Of a stretch of 64,000 nucleotides of DNA, positions 30,656 through 39,480 are shown piece by piece; positions within the stretch are counted from its first letter, which is position 1, and every line of letters starts with the position of its first letter. The notes under the pieces were generated by a model that saw only the letters and a list, made by a program, of their open reading frames with translations, was not told the DNA's origin and searched no databases. The DNA is from Streptomyces olivaceoviridis (GTDB lineage: Bacteria > Actinomycetota > Actinomycetes > Streptomycetales > Streptomycetaceae). The DNA is taken from the NCBI RefSeq assembly GCF_014650115.1, contig NZ_BMUI01000002.1:310001-374000 (forward strand), written 5' to 3'. The translations under genes and the position numbers were made by a program.

Positions 30656-33600
30656 ATGACCGACAACGACCGCCACGCGTTGCTCGTCGGTGTCTCCACG
30701 TACGACAGCGAGGCGTACCAGAACCTCTCGGCCGTACGGGCCGACCTGCACTACATGCGGGCGGTGCTGGAGAACACCGAGATCGGGATGTACAACGAGT
30801 GCGCCGTGGCCGCCGAGCCGACGCGCGCGGAGATGCTGCACGCCGTCGAGACGTTCCTGGAGGCACGGCAGCCCAGTGAGACCGCGCTGCTCTACTTCAG
30901 CGGGCACGGGGAGTACTGCGAGCAGGACGGCCAGCTGTACTTCCTCACCCGGGACACCGATCCCGCCGACCTGCCGGGCACGGCCGTGCCGGCGGAGTTC
31001 CTGGAGCGGATGCTCCAGTCCTGCCGGGCCGCCTCCAAACTGGTCCTGCTGGACTGCTGCTCCAGCGGTTCCGTCGTCCAGGGCTGGACCGCCAAGGGGC
31101 CGTCGGGGGAACCGGACCGGCCCACGGCGAGCACCCTGCTGAAGCCGACCGGCGTGTACTTCATCACCGCCTCCGACGCCCTCCAGGCGGCCTCCGCGAT
31201 GGCGCCGCCGGGGTCGAGTCTGGGCACCTCCCGGTTCACCGGGGAGATCGTCGAGGGGCTGCGCAACGGCCGGATCAAGGACGGCGGCTGGATCACCCCG
31301 GACGACCTCTTCGACTACCTGACCGCCCAGATGACCCGCGACGGCGTCCCGGAGGAGCAGCGGCCCACCAAGTCCACGATCAGGGCCACCCGCAGCCTCC
31401 CCTTCGCCCGGTCGGTGGCACGGCCCGTACACCTTCCCGCGCTGCCCCACGACGCCACCGAAGCCGCCCGGCGCTCCCCCGCGCTGCTGAAGGCCCGGGC
31501 GCTGGCCGAGGCGGACGAGCGGGACGGTGTCGACCCGCAGCGGCTGCTGCGGTACTACGCGGACTGCCTCACCGCGCAGGCGGCGGCCGGAATGCGGCCC
31601 GACCGGGACTCCGGCAGGAACACGAAGTACTTCCTGCTCGCCCAGGGCGAGGAGACCATCCAGTCGGGCCGCGGACCGCACATCGTCGCGCCCGCAGCAC
31701 TGCCCAGGCCCCAGGACGGGCGGTCCGGCTCGGGCAGCGAGACGGGGACGCGGCAGGAGTACTGGTACGGGTATCCGGCGATCACACTTCCCGCGCGGGA
31801 CGGCGGCCGGGGACGGCGCGCGACGGTCGAGCTGGCGCCGCTGCTCATCCAGCAGATGGAACTGGCGCCGGACGAGAACGGCCGGGACGTGCTCCGGCCC
31901 AACGGCGTGCCGTCCCTGCACAGCGGCGTCGTCTCCGAACTCCTCGACGCGGGCGACGCCGCCGACCTGGTCGCCCGCTGGCAGCCGGCCTGGCAGGAAG
32001 GCAACGACGCCCAGATGCTCCGCGCCGTGCGGGAGCTGCTGGACGTGCTGGACCTGCCGGAACTCGAACCGCTGGACCCGTCCGCGCTCAGCGACCGCAC
32101 GGTCATGCAGGCACTGCGGCCCGGCGCGCACAACGCGGCCGTGCTGCTGGTGCCCTCGGGTGCGGAGGCCATGGCCACCCAGGCGCTGGTGGACAACCTG
32201 CTGCAGATCTCCACCCGGACCGCGCAGATCCCGGGCACCGCCCTGGACGCGCTGCTCGTCGGCGGAGCCCGGCAGGCGCCGGCCACGACGGCGGCCTCGG
32301 CGAACGTGGTGACTCCCGTCGCTCCGGGACCGTGCAACGAGAGCCAGGAACAGGTGATCTCCTCGGCGATGACCCAGCCGCTGACGGTGGCGACGGGGCC
32401 GCCCGGCACGGGTAAGAGCGAGGTCGTCACGGCGGTCGTCACCACCTGCGTCGCCGCGGGACAGTCGGTGCTGGTCGCCTCCACGAACAACGAGGCCGTG
32501 AACGTCGTCGCCGAGCGCTGCGACGACATCGCGCCCGGCCTGCTGATGCGGACGGGCAATGCGGAGGCGCTGGAGCGGGAGGCGGCCAAACTTCAACGGC
32601 TGCTCGCCGCACCGGTCGCGGCGCCGCGACGCGGATCGGCCACCATCGGCGGCGAGTTGCGCAACACGCGGGGTACGGCGGACCGGCTGCGGGCACAGGC
32701 GGCACACCGTGTCGGTGAGGAGACGCGGCTGCTGGAACTGCTCCGCGACCGGGAGGAGCGGGCGGCCGGACTGAAGCTGGCCCTGCCCCTCCTCGAAGGA
32801 GCCTGGGCGACGGACGCGGACGGCCCGGCAGCGCTGGGCCGGTGGGCGGACCGGGCACGGAAGACAGCCGGGGCCCGCTGGTGGCAGCTGGGGGCATGGC
32901 GGCGTGGGCGCGCGCTCGCCGCACTGGTCTCGGCGGGGGCGGAGCAGCCCGAGGAGGTCGGAGCGGCGTGGCCCCAGTGGACGACGGGACGACCGGTGCC
33001 GCCCGAGTTGCTGGAGTCCCTGGCCGGGATCGTGACCGTGGAGCGGGAGGTGCGCGAACTCGTCCGCGGGCAGAAGGACTGGGACGAGGAAGACCTCAAG
33101 GCGTCCCGGCTGGCGACGGCGGAGGGACTGTCCGGCCTGGCGGCGGAACTGTCCCGCGCCTTGTCCGCCGAGGCCCTCGACCGGGCCACCGGGCTCATGA
33201 ACCAGCGGCTGCAGGCCCTGCGCCGCCGCTCCGGCTACCAGCGCAGCCAGAAGAACCTGATGACGCACATCAAGGGATGGGCCGTCAGCACCCACTCGGT
33301 GCGGCAGCTCGAACTCGCCCCGAAGCTGTTCGACCTCGTCGTCATCGACGAGGCCAGCCAGTGCTCCATCCCGTCGGTGCTGCCGCTGCTGTTCCGGGCC
33401 CGCCGGGCACTGATCATCGGTGACCCCATGCAGCTCGGGCACATCCCCGGAGTGTCACCCCAGCAGGAGCGGCAGGCACGGACGCGAGCCGGGCTGAGCG
33501 CCGCGCAGCTGGAGCACCAGCGCCTCGCCTACCACGTGTACTCCTCGTACCACGCCGCCGAACAGCACGGCGACGGCGCGCTGCTCCTCGACGAGCACTA

Positions 33601-34558
33601 CCGCTGCCACCCGCGGATCGCGGACGTCGTCAACGGCCACTGCTACGGCGGCCGATTGCGGGTGCTGACCGACGTGCGGCGGCAGGTACCGGCGCACGAC
33701 CCGGTGGGAGCGGCCGACCCCGCGCCGGTGCTCGGCTGGGTCGACGTACCGTCCGGGGCATCGGCGCGCGGCGGCGACGGGCGGTCCTGGCGGAACGCGG
33801 CGGAGGCGGAGACCGTGCGGCACGTGGTCGACGGACTGCTGGCGGGACTCCCGCCGGACGCGACGGTGGGGGTGGTCACGCCGTTCCGGGCGCAGAAGGA
33901 GACACTGGCCCGGATGTGGCGGGACGACGACCGGGTCCGGGTCGGCACCGTCCACACGTTCCAGGGCGGACAGCGTGACGTGATGGTGCTCAGCCCCGTG
34001 GCGGCGCCCAACACTCCGCCCCGGACCACGCACTGGGTCGCGAGCCAGGTCAACCTGTGGAACGTGGCGGTCACCCGGGCCAGGTCGCAACTGGTCACCG
34101 TGGGCGGACACGCCTTCTGGCAGGAGCAGAGCGGCCTGCCGGCGGTCCTCGCCGCACGCTCGGCACCGCTGGGGGCGGGCGACGACGGCACGAGGGCCGA
34201 GGCCGGCACGCCCGGCCCGGTGACCGAGGCCCGCGAAGACCTCGCGGACCGCCTGCAGCGTTACCTCGCCGGACACGGCATCACCGACCTGGAGCGGGCC
34301 GTGCTGGTCGGCGGACACCTGGTGGACCTGCTGTTCACCGACGCCGGCGAGAACACGGCGGTGCTGATCGACCCGGGCCCGAGGCCCGGCGAAGATCCCG
34401 CGCGGCACCTTCGGCTCACCCACGCGCGGGGCGACCTGCTCACCGGGCTGCCCTCCGGGGGCCACGGGGCCAAGCCCGGCCCGGTGAGCCGGACGGTGCG
34501 GGTGCCCGCTTGGCGGATCCTGGCGGGCGAGACCGCACTGGCGCCGCTGTTCGGCTGA
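30656..34558 (+). CDS. Caspase-SF1 helicase-nuclease-like conflict-system effector
   Basis: A 1300-residue protein with three parts. Residues ~5-255 are a caspase/C14 protease: RHALLVGVSTYDS, catalytic His84 in YFSGHGE, and Cys135 in LLDCCSSG, a metacaspase-like DCC.SG. Residues ~560-1160 are a UPF1/DNA2-type SF1 helicase: Walker A GPPGTGKS (581-588), Walker B VIDEAS (Asp898-Glu899), motif III GDPMQL, then HTFQGGQRDVM and NVAVTRAR with the arginine finger. Residues ~1190-1300 (GHGITDLERAVLVGGHLVDLLF ... AVLID) resemble the restriction-endonuclease-like tail of Vsr/DUF559-type helicases but lack an obvious ExK. With EACC1 encoded just upstream, the likely scheme is helicase sensing of foreign or damaged nucleic acid that unleashes proteolysis. 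This role is inferred. Confidence 0.85.
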   Translation: MTDNDRHALLVGVSTYDSEAYQNLSAVRADLHYMRAVLENTEIGMYNECAVAAEPTRAEMLHAVETFLEARQPSETALLYFSGHGEYCEQDGQLYFLTRDTDPADLPGTAVPAEFLERMLQSCRAASKLVLLDCCSSGSVVQGWTAKGPSGEPDRPTASTLLKPTGVYFITASDALQAASAMAPPGSSLGTSRFTGEIVEGLRNGRIKDGGWITPDDLFDYLTAQMTRDGVPEEQRPTKSTIRATRSLPFARSVARPVHLPALPHDATEAARRSPALLKARALAEADERDGVDPQRLLRYYADCLTAQAAAGMRPDRDSGRNTKYFLLAQGEETIQSGRGPHIVAPAALPRPQDGRSGSGSETGTRQEYWYGYPAITLPARDGGRGRRATVELAPLLIQQMELAPDENGRDVLRPNGVPSLHSGVVSELLDAGDAADLVARWQPAWQEGNDAQMLRAVRELLDVLDLPELEPLDPSALSDRTVMQALRPGAHNAAVLLVPSGAEAMATQALVDNLLQISTRTAQIPGTALDALLVGGARQAPATTAASANVVTPVAPGPCNESQEQVISSAMTQPLTVATGPPGTGKSEVVTAVVTTCVAAGQSVLVASTNNEAVNVVAERCDDIAPGLLMRTGNAEALEREAAKLQRLLAAPVAAPRRGSATIGGELRNTRGTADRLRAQAAHRVGEETRLLELLRDREERAAGLKLALPLLEGAWATDADGPAALGRWADRARKTAGARWWQLGAWRRGRALAALVSAGAEQPEEVGAAWPQWTTGRPVPPELLESLAGIVTVEREVRELVRGQKDWDEEDLKASRLATAEGLSGLAAELSRALSAEALDRATGLMNQRLQALRRRSGYQRSQKNLMTHIKGWAVSTHSVRQLELAPKLFDLVVIDEASQCSIPSVLPLLFRARRALIIGDPMQLGHIPGVSPQQERQARTRAGLSAAQLEHQRLAYHVYSSYHAAEQHGDGALLLDEHYRCHPRIADVVNGHCYGGRLRVLTDVRRQVPAHDPVGAADPAPVLGWVDVPSGASARGGDGRSWRNAAEAETVRHVVDGLLAGLPPDATVGVVTPFRAQKETLARMWRDDDRVRVGTVHTFQGGQRDVMVLSPVAAPNTPPRTTHWVASQVNLWNVAVTRARSQLVTVGGHAFWQEQSGLPAVLAARSAPLGAGDDGTRAEAGTPGPVTEAREDLADRLQRYLAGHGITDLERAVLVGGHLVDLLFTDAGENTAVLIDPGPRPGEDPARHLRLTHARGDLLTGLPSGGHGAKPGPVSRTVRVPAWRILAGETALAPLFG

Positions 34559-34564
34559 ACCGTG

Positions 34565-34593
34565 GGCGGGACGGCCGGGCTCGGGCGTCCCGC
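34565..34593. terminator. Terminator between the caspase-helicase and Beta-protein genes
   Basis: GCGGGACG (34566-34573) pairs with CGTCCCGC (34585-34592) around a 12-nt GC-rich loop, between two convergent stop codons. GGCTGA and TCAGCC can extend the pairing outward. Confidence 0.6.
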
Positions 34594-35649
34594 TCAGCCG
34601 CCGGGCAGGCTTCGTACGACGTATGTCATGTGCTGGAGGTTGCCCGCCCGCAGCCACTCCGTGGGCCCGCCCGTACCCGCGCTGTCCGAGAGCGGGCCGT
34701 TCGCACAGTCGCTCAGCCATTCCTCGCCCTGTCCGGCCCGCGCTCCCCGGAACTCGGGCAGTTCGGTGATCAGGCGGGCCGCAGCGCGGTTGACGGCGAT
34801 CCGGTCGCGCCCCCGGGTCATCGTCCTGACGAGGACGTACGAGCTGCCGGTGGTGTAGCGGAGCACACCCCAGGGCGGGCCGCCCTTCCTCCCGGGTGCC
34901 GGGGCCTGCGCAAGGGCACTCGGAGGCTGCACCCCGTAGTCGCCGTAACCGAGCGGCGGAGCATAGGCCCTGCCCGTGGCACGCACCTCGTGCCACATGC
35001 GCCACTCCGCCCGCGACTCCTCGTACGCCCCTTCCACCAGCATGTCCGCGGTGGCCCGGGGGAAGCCTCCCCCGAGCAGAGTGGTGGTCCGCCATTCCGC
35101 CAAGGGCACCAGCGCGTCGAGCGCTCGCAGCGCCTCCTTGCCCGCGCCGGGCCGGTCGTCGAGGACCGCGCCCATGTCGAGCAGCAGATCCACCGGCACC
35201 TCCGGGCCGGTCCGGGCCAGCAGCCCCCGGACCTCCTCCCCGAGGCGACCGTCCCACTCCCCCGTGACCCGCACCCGGACACCCAGTCCGCGCGGGCAGT
35301 GCCGGGCCGTCTCCACGGCCGCCGCCTGCTGCGCCTCGGTCCTCTCCGGCCCGGTGACCGGCCGCAGCCGTCCCAACTCGCAATAGACGAGCAGCGCTTC
35401 GGCGAGGGCGGCGGTCTGGGCGTCCTCGCCGAAGGGAGCGTCGATCCATCCGCCGTGTCGGCTCACGGCACTCACCGGATCGACGTACGTGCCGACCACC
35501 GTGGCCAGCGTCTCCGGGGCCACCCCGGGCAACGGAGGGAGGTTCCACAGCGGCCTGATCGCGGCCCTGACTTCCGGCCAGAGGCGCCGGAAGGCCCCGG
35601 CCGCGTGCGGCTTCGTCGGCAGAACGGGAACATAGAGCGGTCCGGACAT
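34594..35649 (-). CDS. Beta family protein (PF14350-like)
   Basis: A 351-residue protein opening with YVPVLPTKPHAAGAFRRLWPEVRAAIRPLWNLPP, the characteristic start of the Beta protein family (K...GE..AL..L......I.PL). The segments VPVDLLLDMGAVLDD and RTTTLLGGGFPRA fit its alternating strand/helix body, which has been compared to a TIM-barrel-like fold. No enzymatic activity is established for the family; members occur in prophages and defence islands. It converges on the caspase-helicase gene. The ATG at 35647-35649 has GGGGGAG upstream. The family call is from memory of motif wording, so it is moderately secure; a function in defence is only suggested by location. Confidence 0.7.
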   Translation of the reverse strand: MSGPLYVPVLPTKPHAAGAFRRLWPEVRAAIRPLWNLPPLPGVAPETLATVVGTYVDPVSAVSRHGGWIDAPFGEDAQTAALAEALLVYCELGRLRPVTGPERTEAQQAAAVETARHCPRGLGVRVRVTGEWDGRLGEEVRGLLARTGPEVPVDLLLDMGAVLDDRPGAGKEALRALDALVPLAEWRTTTLLGGGFPRATADMLVEGAYEESRAEWRMWHEVRATGRAYAPPLGYGDYGVQPPSALAQAPAPGRKGGPPWGVLRYTTGSSYVLVRTMTRGRDRIAVNRAAARLITELPEFRGARAGQGEEWLSDCANGPLSDSAGTGGPTEWLRAGNLQHMTYVVRSLPGG

Positions 35650-35954
35650 CGCGGCTCCCCCTCGACACCGTCCGTGCGCATCCCTTCACGTCAGGGTCCT
35701 TTCATCGCGGAGCACCTGAAAAGAGGGCGATTCCAGCCCGCATGGCCGATGTGGGCGAGTGCCAGGTCTCGGCCTTGGCCTTGCCCGTTCCAGAGCTTGA
35801 AGGGTGGTCGGCCGTGAGCAAGGGGAGTTCCCTGGGGCTTTCCGGGGTGGCGTTGGCAGGGGGCGCCTGTGGGACTTCTCCGAGGATTTCGTCTGAGACC
35901 GAAGGCTTCCGGTCGCCGCGCGATTCCACATGGTGCGTCCCCGGGACGTTCCCC
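35650..35954. other. Non-coding or scrambled stretch next to the SMC-ATPase remnant
   Basis: These 305 bp are of lower GC than the neighbours. A minus-strand frame at 35702-35929 (75 codons, from MESRGDRKPS to FSGAPR) has no recognisable family and may be the tail of another broken gene. Nothing else coding or structured stands out. Confidence 0.5.
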
Positions 35955-36248
35955 GGCCTCGATGTCGTCGACGCGCGCGAGCTGGGCGATGGGGATGCCC
36001 GGCACCGGGGGGTAGCAGGCCCATTCGCGTTCGCTGGTCATGACGACGTCGAGGTCGAAGGCGCGCAGCAGCCCGAGGCGCTCGGCGCGGGAGTCGTCGT
36101 CGACGCCGGCGAGCGCCTCGTCGAGGATGACCAGGCGTGGGGCGTGCGCGCCGCCCGCGCTCGCGTAGTGGGAGGACGCTGCGGCGAACAGGGGCACGGA
36201 CGCGGCCAGTACCCGCTCCTCGCCCGAGGCGGGCCCGGTGGCCGACAC
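35955..36248 (-). pseudogene. C-terminal remnant of a TIGR02680-type SMC/SbcC-like ATPase (Wadjet-related)
   Basis: About 98 codons match only the end of the large TIGR02680 ATPase, normally over 1300 residues. They cover the ABC signature (ASGEERVLAASVPLFAAASSHY), Walker B with D-loop (LVILDEALAGVDDDSRAERLGLL), and the H-loop region VVMTSEREWACYPPVPGI. Walker A, the coiled coils and the last ~25 residues are missing. TIGR02677-02680 genes form a four-gene cluster related to Wadjet plasmid-defence systems, so this is the scar of a lost defence locus. The frame begins directly at the stop of the flavoprotein fragment (36253), indicating a recombination junction. It cannot be functional. Confidence 0.75.
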
Positions 36249-36252
36249 CCAC

Positions 36253-36552
36253 TTACGCGAGCTCGCCGTCGCCGTCCTCGCCCGTCACGGCGACGGTCCC
36301 GCGCTCGGGGTCGACGCCGGTGACGCGCGCCAGACGCAGCCGTACCCCGGTGCCGGCGAACACGTCGGACAGCCTGCGGGACGTGAGGTCCCGGCCGATC
36401 GCGAGCTGGTGGAGCCGCATCCGCTCGACGAAGTCCGGCCCGGCGTTGACGACGGTGATCCCGGTGTCGGCGGGGGAAAGCCGGCGGGCCGGGTTCCCGG
36501 CGGCGAGGGCCCCGGCATATCCGGCGCCGAGTACGACGATGCGGTGCTTCAT
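36253..36552 (-). pseudogene. Truncated NAD(P)/FAD-dependent oxidoreductase (N-terminal 99 residues)
   Basis: The frame begins well, with AGGAGCAACGCC before the ATG, then MKHRIVVLGAGYAGALAAG, the FAD-binding GxGxxG fold. LHQLAIGRDL and VTGVDPERGTVAVTG follow, as in NDH-2-like or AIF-like flavoproteins of about 390-400 residues. It stops at residue 99, at the exact point where the TIGR02680 remnant starts. The N-terminal Rossmann half alone is unlikely to work. A longer upstream in-frame extension exists but has no ribosome site. Confidence 0.75.
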
Positions 36553-36890
36553 GGCGTTGCTCCTGTCTCGTTCGCGTGCCCCTTGAACGAGACCGCGTCC
36601 CTCTTTCTGACAGGAGCCGCGTGTGACGCGGGTCACCGCCGCGGGACAGCCCTCGGCGGCGCTCCGGAGGGTGGCTGGATCGGCCGGGGCGCCGCCGTTC
36701 GGGTGAGGTGTGACGGGGGCCGCGCCGCACGGAAACCAAGGAATACGGACGCATCCGCGCTTCGGGGCGGAGGGAATGGAACGGTGCGAAGTGGCAGCCT
36801 GCTGTGCACCTCGCCAAACTGAAACCGGTGGTTCCTGATCAGGAGCCATCCGGCCGGCCATTGGCGATCCATACGTCCTCAGGAGATGTA
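36553..36890. other. Upstream region of the NRPS cluster
   Basis: These 338 bp separate the flavoprotein remnant from the first NRPS-cluster gene. No credible frame is seen. A near-perfect 18-bp palindrome (36830-36847) is 43 nt before the gene start and may be an operator for the cluster. Confidence 0.6.
36830..36847 (+). promoter_or_regulatory. 18-bp palindrome upstream of the NRPS cluster
   Basis: GGTTCCTGATCAGGAGCC is symmetric at 8 of 9 base pairs around the central TGATCA. It is placed where a repressor or activator of the five-gene plus-strand operon would bind. No regulator gene is present in the cluster. Confidence 0.5.
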
Positions 36891-39467
36891 ATGGTGGAGC
36901 AGTCCTCCGAGGTCCCCATATCCCGGCCCGACGATCCTGCCGTCACCCTGAGCGACATCGGGTCCGACAGGGTGCGGACCGAGCGGAAACTCGCGGAAAC
37001 ACTGGCCGAGGTCACCGGCTGCGACGACGTTCCGGCCGAAAGTAACTTCTTCAACGACCTTGGTGCGAATTCCCTGGTGATGGCCCAGTTCTGCGCGCGG
37101 CTGCGGAAAATACCGGATCTTCCCTCGCCGTCCATGCGGGACATCTACCGGCACCCCACGATTCGGAGCCTGACGGCGGCCCTCGTACAGACCGCTCCCG
37201 CCGACACGGCCGCGCCCTCGCCGGAACCCACGCGGTCCCCCGCTCCGGTGACGCGCACGAACCCCGCCCACCATCTGCTGTGCGGGACGGCTCAGCTGCT
37301 GATCTTCCTGGTGTATTCCCTGGTCTGGGGATTCGTCACCGCCCGGGGGTACGAGTGGATCGCCGCCGGTTCCGGATTCGTCGGCATCTATGTGCGGGCG
37401 CTGCTTTTCGGCAGCATAGGTTTCCTCGTCCTGTGCATATTTCCGGTCATCGCGAAATGGCTGCTCGTCGGCCGCTGGAAACCGGATGAGTTCCCGCTCT
37501 GGGGGCCGGCGTATCTGCGCTTCTGGTTCGTGAAGGTGCTGCTGCACGCGAATCCGATGGTGTTCTTCGTCGGGACCCCCCTGTACGTGCTGTACCTGCG
37601 GGCGCTGGGCGCGCGGATCGGCAAGGGCGTCACGATCCTCTCCCGCTCCGTCCCGGTCTGCACCGACCTGCTGACGGTCGGCGCCGGGACGGTGATCCGC
37701 AAGGACGCGTTCTTCCTCTGCTACCGGGCGCACGCCGGGCGGCTCCAGACCGGCCGGGTCACGCTGGGCCGGGACGTGTACGTCGGCGAGAAGACCGTCC
37801 TGGACATCGACACCTCGCTGGGCGACGGCGCGCAACTGGGCCACTCCTCCGCGCTGCACAGCGGCCAGGCGGTGCCGGACGGCGAGCACTGGCACGGCTC
37901 CCCGGCGGAGCCCACCCAGGTCGACTACCTGCGGGTCCCGTCGGCCAGGTGCGGCACCGCGCGCCGGTTCTGGTTCGGTGGAGTCACGCTGGCGCAGACG
38001 ATCTTCCTGTACCTGCCGCTCACCCTCGGCGGCGTGTACATGCTGTTCACCGAGGTCCCGGCGATCGGCAAGCGGCTCGACCCGCAGACGGCGGTGCTGA
38101 CCCGGCCGGAACTGATCCCGGACGCGCTCGGCGTCTCGCTGGCCCTGTTCTCCGGCTTCCTCGTCCTGGGCCTCGTCGCCCTGTACACCGTTCCCCGTCT
38201 GCTGGGTCTGTTCGTCAAACCCGACCGGGTGTATCCGCTCTACGGATTCCACTACACCCTGCACCGGACGGCGGCGCGCATGACGAACATCAAGTTCTTC
38301 GCCTGGTTCTTCGGTGACAGTTCGTACATCGTGCATTATCTGCGCGGGCTCGGCTACGACCTGTCACGGGTGGAGCAGACCGGTTCCAATTTCGGCACCG
38401 AGATGCAGCACGAGACGCCTTTCATGGTCAGGGTCGGCAGCGGAACGATGGTGGCCGACGGGCTCTCGGTCATCAACGCCGACTATTCCAGCACGTCCTT
38501 CCGGGTGTCCCGGGTGGAGATCGGGCCGCGCAGTTTCCTGGGGAACAACATCGCCTATCCCGTGGGGGGCAGGACGGGTGAGAACTGCCTGCTCGCCACC
38601 AAGGTGATGATTCCTCTCGACGGCGAGGTACGGGAAGGCGTGGGACTGCTCGGTTCGCCGTGTTTCGAGATTCCCCGCTCGGTGGACCGGGACGCCCGGT
38701 TCGACCATCTGCGGGAAGGCGACGAACTGCGCCGCCAGCTCAGCGCGAAGAACCGCTACAACCTGCGCTCGATGGCCCTGATGTTGTGCATGCGCTGGTT
38801 CCTCGTCTTCGCGCTCACCCTGTTCGGGCTCATCTCCGTGGACCTGTACGGCGTGGTCGGGCACGTGGTGATCGCCCTGTATCTGGCCATCACGCTCGCG
38901 TTCTCCACCGGCTATTACATCCTCGTGGAGCGCTGCCTGCTGAGGTTCCGCGCGCTCACCCCCCAATTGTGTTCCATCTACCACCCGGTTTTCTGGTGGC
39001 ACGAGCGCGTGTGGAAAATGCCGAGCCATTACCTCAACATCTTCAACGGGACTCCTTTCAAGGCCCTGGTCTGGCGACTGCTGGGAGTGCGCATCGGCCG
39101 CCGGGTGTTCGACGACGGCTGCTACATCACCGAACGCACCCTGGCCACCGTCGGCGACGAGTGCACCCTCAACGCCGGGAGCAAGATCCAGTGCCACTCC
39201 CAGGAGGACGGCACGTTCAAGTCCGACGGCACCACGCTCGGCGTCGGCTGCACGCTGGGCGTCGGCGCCCATGTGCACTACGGCGTGACCATGGGCGACG
39301 GCTCGGTGCTGGCAGCCGACTCCTTCCTCATGAAAGGCGAGGAAGTTCCCCCGAACGCTCAGTGGGGCGGCAACCCGGCCGTGGACATGCCCGGGGCCGG
39401 CGCCCGGCCCGGCGGCACGGTCCGGGCCCTGGAAGCGACCGACGCCCCCGCGTCCGTCACGAGGTGA
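36891..39467 (+). CDS. Carrier protein fused to membrane-bound tandem hexapeptide acyltransferase domains (Pls/PosA C-terminal-like)
   Basis: 858 residues. Residues ~22-100 are a peptidyl carrier protein with the phosphopantetheine Ser in LGANSLVMAQF (Ser61). After a Pro-rich linker come membrane spans (LLIFLVYSLVWGFV, YVRALLFGSIGFLVLCIFPVIAKW). A left-handed beta-helix with hexapeptide repeats (ARIGKGVTILSRSVPVCTDLLTVGAGTVIRKDAF) follows, then more spans (FLYLPLTLGGVYMLF, LALFSGFLVLGLVALY) and two further hexapeptide regions, the last near ALVWRLLGVRIGRRVFDD. This layout matches the part of Pls/PosA-family synthetases that lies behind their adenylation domain; here the A domain is absent and encoded by the next gene. 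It may condense carrier-bound diaminopropionate at the membrane. AGGAG lies ahead of the ATG. Confidence 0.8.
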   Translation: MVEQSSEVPISRPDDPAVTLSDIGSDRVRTERKLAETLAEVTGCDDVPAESNFFNDLGANSLVMAQFCARLRKIPDLPSPSMRDIYRHPTIRSLTAALVQTAPADTAAPSPEPTRSPAPVTRTNPAHHLLCGTAQLLIFLVYSLVWGFVTARGYEWIAAGSGFVGIYVRALLFGSIGFLVLCIFPVIAKWLLVGRWKPDEFPLWGPAYLRFWFVKVLLHANPMVFFVGTPLYVLYLRALGARIGKGVTILSRSVPVCTDLLTVGAGTVIRKDAFFLCYRAHAGRLQTGRVTLGRDVYVGEKTVLDIDTSLGDGAQLGHSSALHSGQAVPDGEHWHGSPAEPTQVDYLRVPSARCGTARRFWFGGVTLAQTIFLYLPLTLGGVYMLFTEVPAIGKRLDPQTAVLTRPELIPDALGVSLALFSGFLVLGLVALYTVPRLLGLFVKPDRVYPLYGFHYTLHRTAARMTNIKFFAWFFGDSSYIVHYLRGLGYDLSRVEQTGSNFGTEMQHETPFMVRVGSGTMVADGLSVINADYSSTSFRVSRVEIGPRSFLGNNIAYPVGGRTGENCLLATKVMIPLDGEVREGVGLLGSPCFEIPRSVDRDARFDHLREGDELRRQLSAKNRYNLRSMALMLCMRWFLVFALTLFGLISVDLYGVVGHVVIALYLAITLAFSTGYYILVERCLLRFRALTPQLCSIYHPVFWWHERVWKMPSHYLNIFNGTPFKALVWRLLGVRIGRRVFDDGCYITERTLATVGDECTLNAGSKIQCHSQEDGTFKSDGTTLGVGCTLGVGAHVHYGVTMGDGSVLAADSFLMKGEEVPPNAQWGGNPAVDMPGAGARPGGTVRALEATDAPASVTR

Positions 39468-39480
39468 GGAAGGCCATTCG

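Noticed and set aside
30197..33442. 1081-codon minus-strand frame opposite the caspase-helicase
   Set aside because: Its translation is Arg/Gly/Gln-rich without motifs, while the plus strand has a fully motif-supported protein.
35702..35929. 75-codon minus-strand frame as an independent gene
   Set aside because: No ribosome site, no family, and it lies in scrambled sequence beside two pseudogenes; kept only as a comment.
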